Part shown: positions 1 through 11,203 of the stretch, piece by piece
Layout: each line of letters begins with the position of its first letter
Position numbering within the stretch: position 1 is the first letter of the stretch
Assembly (NCBI GenBank): GCA_037962975.1
Contig: JAYKXN010000200.1
Location: 1 to 64,000 of the forward strand
DNA: 64,000 bases
From: Clitoria ternatea
Lineage: Eukaryota > Streptophyta > Magnoliopsida > Fabales > Fabaceae
Reading direction: 5' to 3'
Made by a program: the position numbers and the translations under genes
The notes under the pieces: generated by a model
The model's database searches: none
What the model saw: the letters and a program-made list of their open reading frames with translations, nothing else
Told to the model about the DNA's origin: nothing

Positions 1-1294
1 TGCTGTTTGTGAAAATAATGATTCATTCACGTCATAAAACGACTAAAAAAACTCACTAAGACTTTATAAATGGACACGTATGCTTGGACACACGTACGCA
101 TGCACGAAAGTTATTAAGTAGTTTCATTGTATGGAATCCAAAAAAACGTTGAAAGTATTTTTAAATATTGTATTAAACTTTTAAAAAGAAAACTAAAACA
201 TTGTATTGAATCCAAAAAAACATTAAAAGTATTTCTAAAACATACTTCATAAAAAGGATAAGAGAAAATATATTAAAAATTAAGGAAAATTAAAACATAT
301 TATTTATATTTTTAATTAATATTAATATATTTTAAATTAAATCAATCAATTAAGACTGAGTGTGATCCCTTATGCGATTCTCTTACTAAATAAACCTTAA
401 AAAATAAAAGAATATAATTATTAATAATATATAATTTGTTAATTAATTTAGTCACATTCTTTTACTATCAATCTTTACTATCAATAAATGGAAAATGGAA
501 TCAATCATCTTCTATTGATAATTGATAACAAAAGTGAGAGAATCTAATTAAAATATTTATAAAAATAATAACATATAATTGATACCAAAGATGACTAACT
601 CCATTTAAGAATGCTATTTGTAAAAATAATGACTCATTCAAGTCATTAAACGACTAAAAAGACTCACAAATACTTTATCAATGCACACGCATCCATGGAC
701 GAACGTACGCACGATTTCATCGTATGGAATCCAAAACAACATTAAATGTATTTATAAATATTGTATAAAACTTTAAAAAAAAAAGAAATCTTAAAAAAAA
801 GAAATCTCGTCACTAGTTCTTTTTCTAACACCATATTATGATATTTTATGTTGATTAAGAAATTTAGTTATTTTAGGTAAACATATTAAACTTGTCAATT
901 ATGCTTGGAATACTTTAAAAATTCCATTGAGTAATAAAGAAGAAAGATAAATGATTATTACATATTCCACTAATATGAATAGTATCAAGATTAATTAATA
1001 AAAGTATGTGTTGAAAAGCATAATCAATACACACTGTAAATTGAAAGAAGTCATATAAAAATTAACATGAAAAATTCTAAAACACATATCAAAAAAAGGA
1101 TAAGAGAAAATACACTAAAAATTAAGGAAAAATAAATATATTATTTATATTATTAAATAATATTAATATATTTTAAATTAAGTGCATCAACTAAGACTTG
1201 GTGTGATCCCTTACGCGCTTCTCTTCCTAAATAAACCTTAAAAAGGAATATAATTATTAATAATATACAATTCGTTAATTAATTTTGTCACATT

Positions 1295-1370
1295 CTTTTA
1301 CTATCAATCTTTACTATCAATAAATGGAAAAGGGAATTAATCAACTTCTATTGATAATTGATAGTAAAAG
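1295..1370. other. Example of the dyad found in each family A monomer
   Basis: CTTTTACTATCAAT (1295-1308) is perfectly complementary to ATTGATAGTAAAAG (1357-1370). A second overlapping candidate arm, TTTACTATCAAT (1310-1321), can pair with the same right arm, so two alternative stems are possible. The motif recurs in nearly every A monomer with substitutions such as ACTATCGAT on the left or GATAGCAAAAG on the right. These changes are not compensated on the other side, which argues against selection for an RNA fold. A DNA cruciform or protein-binding dyad remains possible. Confidence 0.6.
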
Positions 1371-2703
1371 TGAGAGAATTCTAATGTTATAAAACGGCTA
1401 CAAAAACTTACAATGACTTCATAAATGGACACGCATGGATGGACTCACGTACGCATGCACGAAAATTATTAAGTCGTTTCATTGCATGGAATCCAAAACA
1501 ACATTGAAAGTATCTATAAATATTGTATAAAACCTTTAAAAAGAAAATAAGTCTCGCCACTAGTGCTTTTTCTATCACCATATTCTGTTAATTTATGTTG
1601 ATTAAGAAATTTAATTATTTTAGGTAAACATATTAAACTTGTCAATTATTCTTGGTATACTTTTAAAATTACATTGAATAATAAAGAAGAAAGATCAATG
1701 ATTATTTCATATTCCTCTAATATAAATAGTATCAAGATTAATTTTTAAAAGTATGTGTTAAAAAAATAGTCAATGCACATTGTAAATTGAAAAAAGTCAT
1801 ATAAAAATTAACATGAAAAATTCTAAAACACATGTCATAAAAAGGATAAGAGAAAATACATTAAAAATTAAGGAAAAATAAAATATATTAATTACTTTGT
1901 GTCATCGCTTACGCAATTCTCTTTCAAAATAAACCTTAAAAAAAGAATATAATTATTAATAATATATAATTTGTTAATTAATTTTGTCACATTCTTTTAC
2001 TATCAATCTTTACTATCAATAAATGGAAAAGGGAATTAATCAACTTCTATTGATAATTGATAGTAAAAGTGAGAGAATTCTAATGTTATAAAACGACTAA
2101 AAAAACTTACAAAGACCTCATAAATGGACATGCATGGATGGACGCACATACGCATGCACGAAAATTATTAAGTAGTTTCATTGTATGGAATCCAAAACAA
2201 CATTAAAAGTATTTATAAATATTGTATAAAACTTTTAAAAAGAAAAGAAATCTCGCCACTATTGCATTTTCTATCACCGTATTCTGTTAATTTATGTTGA
2301 TTAAGAAATTTAGTTATTTTTTGTACACATATTAGACTTGTCAATTATTCTTGGCATACTTTTAAAATTACATTGAATAATAAAGAAGAAAGATCAATGA
2401 TTATTTCGTATTCTATTGATATAAGTAGTATAAAGATTAATTTTTAAGAGTATGTGTTAAAAAAATAATCAATGCACATTGTAAATTGAAAGAAGTCATA
2501 TAAAAATTAACATGAAAAATTCTAAAACACATGTCATAAAAAGGATAAGAGACAACACATTAAAAATTAAGGAAAAAATATATTATTTATATTTTTAATT
2601 AATATTAATATATTTTAAATTAAATGCATTAATTAAGACTTGTGTGATCCCTTACACGATTCTCTTACTAAATAAACCTTAAAAAATTAAAGAATATAAT
2701 TAA

Positions 2704-2713
2704 TAATAATATA
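2704..2713 (+). repeat. Left target-site duplication of the palindromic element
   Basis: TAATAATATA lies directly before the element and matches TAATTATATA at 3446-3455 with one mismatch. The paralogous empty sites near 15895 and 35150 contain a single copy of this A-rich motif running straight into TAGTTTG. A 9-10 bp duplication is typical of Mutator-like elements. Confidence 0.75.
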
Positions 2714-3445
2714 GACTAAACACCCTAGGTAGTCCCTCACTCCAACAGAGTCGGACACTTAGATCCTCCAATTAATAAGTGAGTCCCGTTAGTCCTCCAC
2801 GTCCATCATCGTCGGACAAATAGATCCCTGCCATTAATGAAGCGTTAACGTCTGTCAGAGTTAGCTGACGTGGATCGTTAAATTCCAACAGGGATGCCAC
2901 GTCAGAGTCGGCGAGGATCTATTTGTCTGACGATGACGGACGTGGAGGACTAACAAGACTCATTAACTGGAGGACCTAAGTGTCCGACTTTATTGGGGTC
3001 AGGGACTAAGTGGGAGTCACTTCTCCAACCTTGATAGTTATTGAAATAGAAGAGTTTGACAAAACTTATATAATTTGTGTTAAATAACTTTTAAAGAACA
3101 TATATTATAGTTATATGAAAGGTTAAATATTTAGAGTAAACACCCCCACTTAGTCCCTGGCCCAACCAGAGTCGGACACTTAGGTCCTCTAGTTAATGAG
3201 TCTCGTTAGTCCTCCACGTCCATCATCGTCGGACAAATAGATCCTCACCGACTCTGACGTGGCATCCCTGTTGGAATTTAACGATCCACGTCAGCTGACT
3301 TTGACGGACGTTAACACTTCATTAACGGCAGAGATCTATTTGTCCGACGATGATGGACGTGGAGGACTAACGAGACTCACTTATTAATTGGAGGACCTAA
3401 GTGTCCGACTCTGTTGGAGTGAGGGACTAACTGGGGTGTTTAGTC
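2714..3445. mobile_element. Compound foldback element with two palindromic arms, Mutator-like
   Basis: A GC-richer insertion of 732 bp in an A monomer. It begins GACTAAACACCC and ends GGGTGTTTAGTC. The left arm (2714 to about 3017) and right arm (3134-3445) are long inverted copies of each other, about 300 bp each. Each arm is itself a palindrome: its outer and inner ~100 bp, with motifs such as GTCCTCCACGTCC and GGACGTGGAGGAC, are mutually inverted around a core of about 80 bp. An AT-rich spacer of about 116 bp separates the arms. There is no coding capacity, so the element is non-autonomous. Long inverted ends plus a 10-bp target duplication point to a Mutator-like or foldback class. Target duplications occur only around the whole unit, not around each arm, so it probably moved as a composite. 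Confidence 0.88.
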
Positions 3446-3455
3446 TAATTATATA
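3446..3455 (+). repeat. Right target-site duplication of the palindromic element
   Basis: TAATTATATA directly follows the terminal GTTTAGTC and pairs with TAATAATATA at 2704-2713 with one mismatch. The normal A-monomer sequence TAGTTTGTTAATTAAT resumes right after it. Confidence 0.75.
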
Positions 3456-6137
3456 TAGTTTGTTAATTAATTTTGTCACATTCTTTTACTATCGATCTTT
3501 ACTATCAATAAATGGAAAAAGGAATTCGTCATCTTCAATTGATAATTGATAGCAAAAGTGAGAAAGTCTAATTAAGAATAATATTTATAAAATAATAACA
3601 TATAATTGATATCAAAGATGACTAACTTCATTTAAGAATGCTATTTGTAAAAATAATGATCATTTTGGTTATAAAACGACTAAAAAACTCACAAAGACTT
3701 CATAAATGCACACACATGCATGGACGCACGTACACACGCATAAAAATTATTAAGTAGTTTCATTCTATGGAATCTAGAACAACATTGAAAGTATTTATAA
3801 ATATTGTATAAAACTTTTAAAAAAAAAAGAAGTCTCGCTACTAGTTCTTTTTCTATCACTATATTATGTTATTTTATGTTGAGTAAGAAATTTAGTTATT
3901 TTAGGTAAACATATTAAACTTATTCTTGGCATAGTTTTAAAATTATGTTGAATAATAGGATGAAAGAACAATGATTACTTATATTTTTAATTAATATTCT
4001 ATATTTATATAAAAATTAACAAGAAAAATTCTAAAACACATGTCATAAAATATATTATTTATATTTTTAATTAATATTATATATTTTAAATTACATACAT
4101 CAATTAAGACCTGATGTGAACCCTTACGCGATTCTCTTACTAAATAAACCTTAAAAATAAAACAATATAATTATTAATAATATATAATTTGTTAATTATA
4201 TTTGTCAGATTCCTTTACTATCGATCTTTACTATCAATAAATTTAAAAAGGGAACTAATCAACCTCTATTGATAATTGATAGTAAAAGTGAAAGAATTCT
4301 AATTAATAATGTTATTTATAAAAATAATAACATATCATTGATATCAAAGATAACTGAATCCATTTAAGAATGCTATTTGTACAAATAATGATTCATTCAC
4401 ATCATAAAACGACTAAAAAAACTCATAAAGACTTTATAAATGGACACATATGCTTGGACGCACGTACGCACACATGAAAATTATTAAGTAGTGTCATTGT
4501 ATGGACTCCAAAACAACATTGAAAGTATTTATAAATATTGTATAAAACTTATAAAAAGAAAAGAAGTCTCGCCACTAGTACTTTTTCTATCATCATATTA
4601 TGTTATATTATGTTGATTAACAAATTTAGTTAATTTAGGTAAATATATTAAACTTGTCAATTATTCTTGGTATACTTTTAAAATTACATTGAATAATAAA
4701 GAAGAAAGATCAATAATTATTTCATATTCCATTGATATAAATAGTATCAAGATTAATTAATAAGAGTATGTGTTGAAAAAAATAATCAATGTACATCGTA
4801 AATTGAAAGAAGTCATATAAAAATTAACATGAAAAATTCTAAAACACATGTCATAAAATGGATAAGAGAAAATACATTAAAAATTAAGGAAAAATAAATA
4901 TATTATTTATATTTTTAATTAATATTAATATATTTTAAATTAAATGCATCAATTAAGACTTGATGTGACCCCTTACACGATTCTCTTACTAAATAAACAT
5001 CAAAAAATAAAAGAATATAATAATTAATAATATATAATTTGTTAATTAATTTTATCACATTCTTTTACTATTGATCTTTACTATCAATAAATGGAAAAGG
5101 GAATTAATCATCTTCTATTGATAATTGATAGCAAAAGTGAGAGAATCTAATTAAGAATAATATTTATAAAAATAATAACATATAATTGATATCAAAGATG
5201 ACTAACTCCATTCAAGAATGCTATTTGTAACAATAATGATTCATTCTGGTTATAAAACAACTAAAAAGACTCACATAGACCTCACAAATGCACACACATG
5301 CATGGATACACATACACACGCATGAAAATTATTAAGTAGTTTCATTGTATGGAATCCAAAACAACATTGAAAGTATTTATAAATATTGTATAAAACTTTT
5401 AAAAAAGAAAAGAAGTCCCGCCACTAGTGCGTTTTGTATCACCATATTATGTTATTTTATGTTGATTAAGAAATTTAGTTATTTTAGGTAAACATGTTAA
5501 ACTTATCAATTATTCTTGTGTTACTTTTAAAATTACATTGAATAATAGAGAATAAAGATCAATGATTATTTCATATTCCACTGATATAAATAGTATCAAG
5601 ATTATTTAATAAGAGTACATGTTGAAAAAAATAATCAATGCACATTGTAAAATTAAAAAAGTCATATATAAATAAACATAAAAAATACTGAAACACATGT
5701 CATAAAAAGGATAAGAGAAAATACATTAAAAACTAAGGAAAAATAAAATATATGATTTATATTTTTAATTAATATTAATATATTTTAAATTAAATGCATC
5801 AATTAAGACTTGATGTGACCCCTTACACGATTCTCTTACTAAATAAACCTCAAAAAATAAAAGAATATAATAATTAATAATATATAATTTATTAATTAAT
5901 TTTATCACATTCATTTACTATCAATCTTTACTATCAATAACTGGAAAAGGGAACTAATCATCTTCTTTTGATAATTGATAGCAAAAGTAAGAGAATCTAA
6001 TTAAGAATAATATCTATAAAAATAGTAACATATAATTGATATCAAAGATGACTAACTCCATTTAAGAATGCTATTTGTAACAATAATGATTCATTCTAGT
6101 TATAAAACAAGTAAAAAGACTCACATAGACTTCATAA

Positions 6138-6174
6138 ATGCACACGCATGCATGGATGCACGTACGCACGCATG
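6138..6174. other. Example of the alternating purine/pyrimidine box in family A
   Basis: Two strictly alternating purine-pyrimidine tracts, 6138-6154 and 6156-6174, meet at a GG/GA break. The box contains the palindromes GCATGC and ACGTACG-like steps, and in most monomers CATGCATG, the core of the RY element bound by plant B3 transcription factors. I counted about 43 versions of this box in the window. Such tracts can favour Z-DNA under negative supercoiling. Both the Z-DNA and the B3-binding ideas are inference from motif alone; the box itself is plain in the sequence. Confidence 0.7.
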
Positions 6175-7281
6175 AAAATTATTAAGTAGTTTCATTGTAT
6201 GGAATCCAAAACAACATTGAAAGTATTTATAAATATTGTATAAAACTTTTAAAAAGAAAAGAAGTCTCGCCACTAGTGCGTTTTCTATCACCATATTATG
6301 TTATTTTATGTTGATTAAGAAATTTAGTTATTTTAGGTAAACATCTTAAACTTATCAATTATTCTTGTGTTACTTTTAAAATTACATTGAATAATAGAGA
6401 ATAAAGATCAATGATTATTTCATATTCCACTGATATAAATAGTATTAAGATTATTTAATAAGAGTATATGTTGAAAAAAATAATCAATGCACATTGTAAA
6501 ATTAAAGAAGTCATATAAAAATAAACATAAAAAATACTAAAACACATGTCATAAAAAGGATAAGAGAAAATACATTAAAAATTAAGGAAAAATAAAATAT
6601 ATTATTTATATTTTTAATTAATTTTAATATATTTTAAATTAAATGCATCAATTAAGACTTGGTGTGATCACTTACGCGATTCTCTTACTAAATAAACCTT
6701 AAAAATAAAAGAATATAATTATTAATAATATATAATTTGTTTATTAATTTTATCACATTCTTTTACTATTTATCTTTGCTATCGATAAAGCGAAAAGGGA
6801 ATTAATCGTCTTCTATTGATAACTGGTAGCAAAAGTGAGAGAATCTAATTAAGAATAATATTTATAAAAATATTAACATATAATTGATATCAAAGATAAC
6901 TAACTCCATTTAAGAATGGTATTAGTAAAAATAATGATTCATTCTGGTTATAAAATGACTAAAAAAACTCCCAAAGACTTCATAAATGCACACGCATGCA
7001 TGGACGCACGTACACATGCATGAAAATTATTAAGTAGTTTCATTGTATGGAATCCAAAACAACATTGAAAGTATTTATAAATATTGTATAAAACTTTTAA
7101 AAGGAAAAGAAGTTTTGCCACTAGTGCTTTTTTTATCACCATATTATGTTATTTTATGTTGATTAAGAAATTTAGTTATTTTAGGTAAACATATTAAACT
7201 TGTCAATTATGGTTGGAATACTTTAAAAATTCCATTGAGTAATAAAGAAGAAAGATCAATGATTATTACATATTCCACTGA

Positions 7282-7560
7282 TATATAGGTACTGACCCAT
7301 CTTTATAATCTAAAAACAAATCATATAGAATAACAACTGAATAATTTTAAATATTATAAATTAAAATTTAAAATAGTTATTGTAATTGTTTTTATAATTA
7401 TTAATATATAGGTACTGACCCATCTTTGAAATCTAAATATATGATGGATTTTTAAATCAATTATAGATATAGATACGTGATGAAATATGATAGTAAAGTT
7501 TTTAAGATAGTAAAGTAATACATATATGATGGATTTGCAAATCAATTATAGATATAGATA
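7282..7560. repeat. Scrambled family B pieces at the A-to-B junction
   Basis: The A monomer breaks off after TTCCACTGATATA and continues as TAGGTACTGACCCATC of family B. The phrase around ATATAGGTACTGACCC occurs twice, near 7282 and 7405. The AAATGATGGATTT-type segment also occurs twice, near 7440 and 7518. The normal B order is broken by internal jumps. This looks like a short patch of deleted and re-duplicated B fragments rather than a clean monomer. Confidence 0.7.
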
Positions 7561-10209
7561 CGTGACTAAATATGATTCTCAGATATATCTTAGTATTTCT
7601 TCACATAAGACTTATTTTGTAAATACTTATTATTTGAATTTAATAATTCTAACATTCTAAAATTGGCCATCAAAATATAGTCTAAGGTTTAGCTCTTTAG
7701 TGCTAAAAATCAGATTTAAACTTCAATAACAAATTTTCAATATGATTGTGAGTTCAAGAATTCTTTGAAACCCCTGAAAATTTTATATAGAAATTACTTC
7801 TTTGATGAAAACTAATAGATGAAGCATTTTCAAAGCTCGTGTAGTCCATTTAAATGCTAATTTTGAGCTCAAATTATGTTGAGTTATGATCTTTTAAAGC
7901 TCAATTTATATATTGTTTGTTCCTTAATATGTCGGTACTAACTCATCTTTAAAATCTAAAAACAAAACATATAGAATAACAACTTAATAATTTTACAATA
8001 TTATAAAATTAAAATTAAATATAGTTATGGTAATTGCTTTTATATTATACTAGTTAAACTTTGGAAATCATAGTGACCTAATAGACATTATAAATTTAGC
8101 TAAATAGACTTCATAAGCAAACCATAGGATAATTTCACTGAGAGAAAAAATATGGTTGTGTTGTGAGGCAATGTTGACAGTATATGCGTAGGCTATGATG
8201 AGTGACACCACTATTTAGAGTAAAAAGGAAAGGACTTTATTTTCTTGTGTTTGAAGAGTAATATAGAGAACCATTTTTAAAAAGTTTAATATGTAGTTAA
8301 TCTTAATGTTTTATAAGTTTGACTTCTTAAACCTATTAAATGTTATTATTATGTCTTTACTCATATATATATATATTGTGTGTACACATTAATATTTCAT
8401 TTGTAAATCAATGTTCTAAAATTTATGGTAAAGTTTTTATATAGTAAAGTAACATATAAATGATGGATTTGCAAATCAATTATAGATATAGATACGTGAT
8501 TAGATATGTTTCTCAGATATTTCTTAATATTTCTTCATATAAGACTTGTTTTGTAAATACTTATTATTTGAATTTAATAATTCCAACATTCTAAAATTAG
8601 CCATCAAAATATACGCTAAGGTTTAGCTCTTTAGTGCTAAAAATCAAATTCAAACTTCAATAACGAATTTTCAATATGATTGTGAGTTCAAGAATTCTTT
8701 AAAACCCTTAGAAATTTTATTTAGGAATTACTTATTTGATGAAAACTAATAGATGAAGCATTTCCAAAGATTGTGTAGTCTATTTAAATGCTAATTTTGA
8801 GCTCAAATTATGTTTAGTTATGATCTTTTAAAGCTTAATTTAGATATTGTTTGTTCCTTAATAAGTGAGTACTGACTCATCTTTGAAATCTAAAAACAAA
8901 ACATATAAAATAACAACTTAATAATTTTTAAATATTATAAAATCAAAATTAAATATAATTATGGTAATTGTTTTTGAAATCATAATGACCTAATAGACAT
9001 TATAAATTTAGCTAAATAGACTTGATAAGCAAACCTTAGGACAATTACACTGAAAGAATAAATATGGTTGTGTTGTGAGGCAATGTTGACAACATATGTG
9101 TAGGCTATGATGAGGGACACGCCTATTTAGAGTAAAAAAGAAAGGACTTCATTTTCTTGTTTTTGAAGAGTAATATAGAGAACCATTTTTAAAAAGTTAT
9201 ATACGTAGTTAATCTTCATGTTTTATAAGTTTGACTTCTTCTTAAACCTATTAAATGTTATTATTATGTTCTTTACTTATATATATATATATATATTTGT
9301 GTGGGTACACGTTAATAATTCATTTTTAAGTCAATGTTTTAAAATTTAGAGTAAAGTTTTTGACATAGTAAAGTAATATATAAATGATGGATTTACAAAT
9401 CAATTATAGATATAGATACGTGACTAAATATGATTCTGAGATATATCTTAATATTTCTTCACATAAGAGTTATTTTGTAAATACTTATTATTTGAATTGA
9501 ATAATTCTAACATTCTAAAATTAGCCATCGAAATATACTTTAATTCTTTAGTGCTAAAAATAAAATTTAAACTTCAATAACGAATTTTCAATATGATTGT
9601 GAGTTCAAGAATTCTTTGAAACCCCAGGAAATTTTATTTAGGAAAAACTTGTTTGATGAAAACTAATAAATGAAACATTTCAAAGCTTGTGTAGTCCATT
9701 TGAATGCTAATTTTGAGCTTAAACTATGTTGAGTTATGATCTTTTAAAGCTAAATATAGATATTGTTTGTTCCTTAATATATCGGTATTGACTCATCTTT
9801 GAAATCTGAAAACAAAACATATAGAATAACAACTTAATAATTTTACAATATTATAAAATTAAAATTAAATATGGTTATGGTAATTGCTTTTATAATTATA
9901 CTAGTTATACTTTTGAATTCATAGTGACATAGTAGACATTATAAATATAGCTAAATAGACTTAATAAGTAAATCTTAGGACAATTTCACTAAAAGAAAAA
10001 ATATGGTTGTATTGTAAGGCAATGTTGACCACATATGTGTAGGCTATGAGGAGTGGCACCCCTATTTAATAAAAAAAAGGACTTCATTTTCTTGTTTTTG
10101 AAGAGTAATATCGAGAACCATTTTTAAAAAGTTTAATATGTACTTAATCTTAATGTTTTATAAGTTTGACTTCTTCTTACACCTATTAAATGTTATTATT
10201 ATATTCTTT

Positions 10210-10250
10210 ACTCACATATATATATATATATATACATATATATGTGAGTA
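10210..10250. repeat. Palindromic AT microsatellite in a B monomer
   Basis: TACTCACATATAT on the left is the inverse of ATATATGTGAGTA on the right, around an (AT)n core with one TAC break. The region forms an almost perfect inverted repeat of about 40 bp. The partner monomer near 53240 keeps the same flanks. Other B monomers have (GT)n on the right instead, so this palindrome is specific to this monomer lineage. Confidence 0.7.
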
Positions 10251-11166
10251 TATTAATAATTCATTTTTAAATCAATGTTTTAAAATTTAGGGTAAAGTTT
10301 TTTTCATAGTAAAGTAACATATAAATGATGGATTTGCAAATCAATTATACACATACATACATGAATAGATATGATTCTCAGATATCTCTTAATATTTGTT
10401 CACATAATACTTGTTTTGTCAATACTTATTATTTGAATCTAATAATTCTAGCATTCTAAAATTAGTCATCCAAATATACTCTAAGGTTTACCTCTTCAAT
10501 GCAAAAAATCAATTTCAAACTTCAATAAGAAATTTTTAATATAATTTAGAGTTCAAGAATTCTTTCAAACCGCACGAAATTTTATTTAAGAATTACTTGT
10601 TTGATGGAAGCTAATACATGAAGTATTTTCATAGCTTGGATAGTCCATTTAAATGCTAATTTTGAGCTCAAATTATGTTGAGTTATGATCTTTTAAAGCT
10701 TAATTTAGATATTATTCATTCCTTAATATGTCAGTACTCACCCATCTTTGAAATCTAAAAACAAATCATATAGAATAACAACATAATAATTTAAAATATT
10801 ATAAAATTAAAATTAAAAATAGTTATGGTAATTATTTTTATAATTTCACTAGTTATATTTTTTAAATCATAGTGACCTAGTAGACATTAAAAATATAGCT
10901 AAATAGACTTGATAAGAAAACCTTAGGACAATTTCACTAAAAGAAAAAATATGGTTATGTTGTGAGACAATGTTGACCATATATGTGTAGGCTATGATGA
11001 GTGACACCCCTATTTAGAGTAAAAAGGAAAGGACTTCATTTTTTTTATTTTTGAAGAGTAATATAGAGAACCATTTTTAAAAAGTTTAATATGTAGTTAA
11101 TCTTAATGTTTTATAAGTTTGGCTTTTTCTTAAACCTGTTAAATGTTATTATTATATTCTTTGCTC

Positions 11167-11203
<37 letters not shown>

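Larger units (their letters stand above)
1..6228 (+). repeat. Large duplicated block, copy 1 (partner 32445-37930)
   Basis: From its first base this block matches 32445 onward almost base for base, including rare private variants such as the AACATTGTATTGAATCC short repeat near 190-210 and the CATCCATGGACGAACG variant near 685. The coordinate offset is 32444 at the start and 31702 at the end. The 742-bp difference equals the 732-bp palindromic element plus one 10-bp target-site copy. The partner stops where the Ty3/gypsy fragment begins. Identity was judged by eye and is clearly far higher than between neighbouring monomers. Confidence 0.9.
1..7281. repeat. Family A satellite-like tandem array, block 1
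   Basis: About nine imperfect head-to-tail monomers of an AT-rich repeat. The marker box around GCATGCATGG recurs near 79, 688, 1430, 2131, 3717, 4448, 5298, 6148 and 6990. Intact neighbours are about 845-850 bp apart and shorter spacings reflect internal deletions. Each monomer has, in order, the GC-richer box, a stretch ending in TTAAAAAGAAAAGAAGTCTCGCC, a run around TATTGTAAATTGAAAG, the segment CCCTTACGCGATTCTC, and the ACTATCAAT/ATTGATAG dyad. No coding gene is supported. The array is interrupted by a palindromic element at 2714-3445 and ends by fusion to a family B repeat near 7281. Confidence 0.93.

Noticed and set aside
6948..7142. Minus-strand frames of 62-85 codons recurring in A and B monomers (also near 16850, 30800, 47769, 49423, 11235, 54244 and 55190)
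   Set aside because: They occur once per monomer by repetition, begin and end at differing points and match no family I know. They are best read as chance frames in AT-rich satellite DNA.
1..7281. CRISPR-like array, because of the regularly spaced boxes
   Set aside because: Spacing is about 845 bp, the intervening sequence is itself repeated, and the window is plant nuclear DNA.
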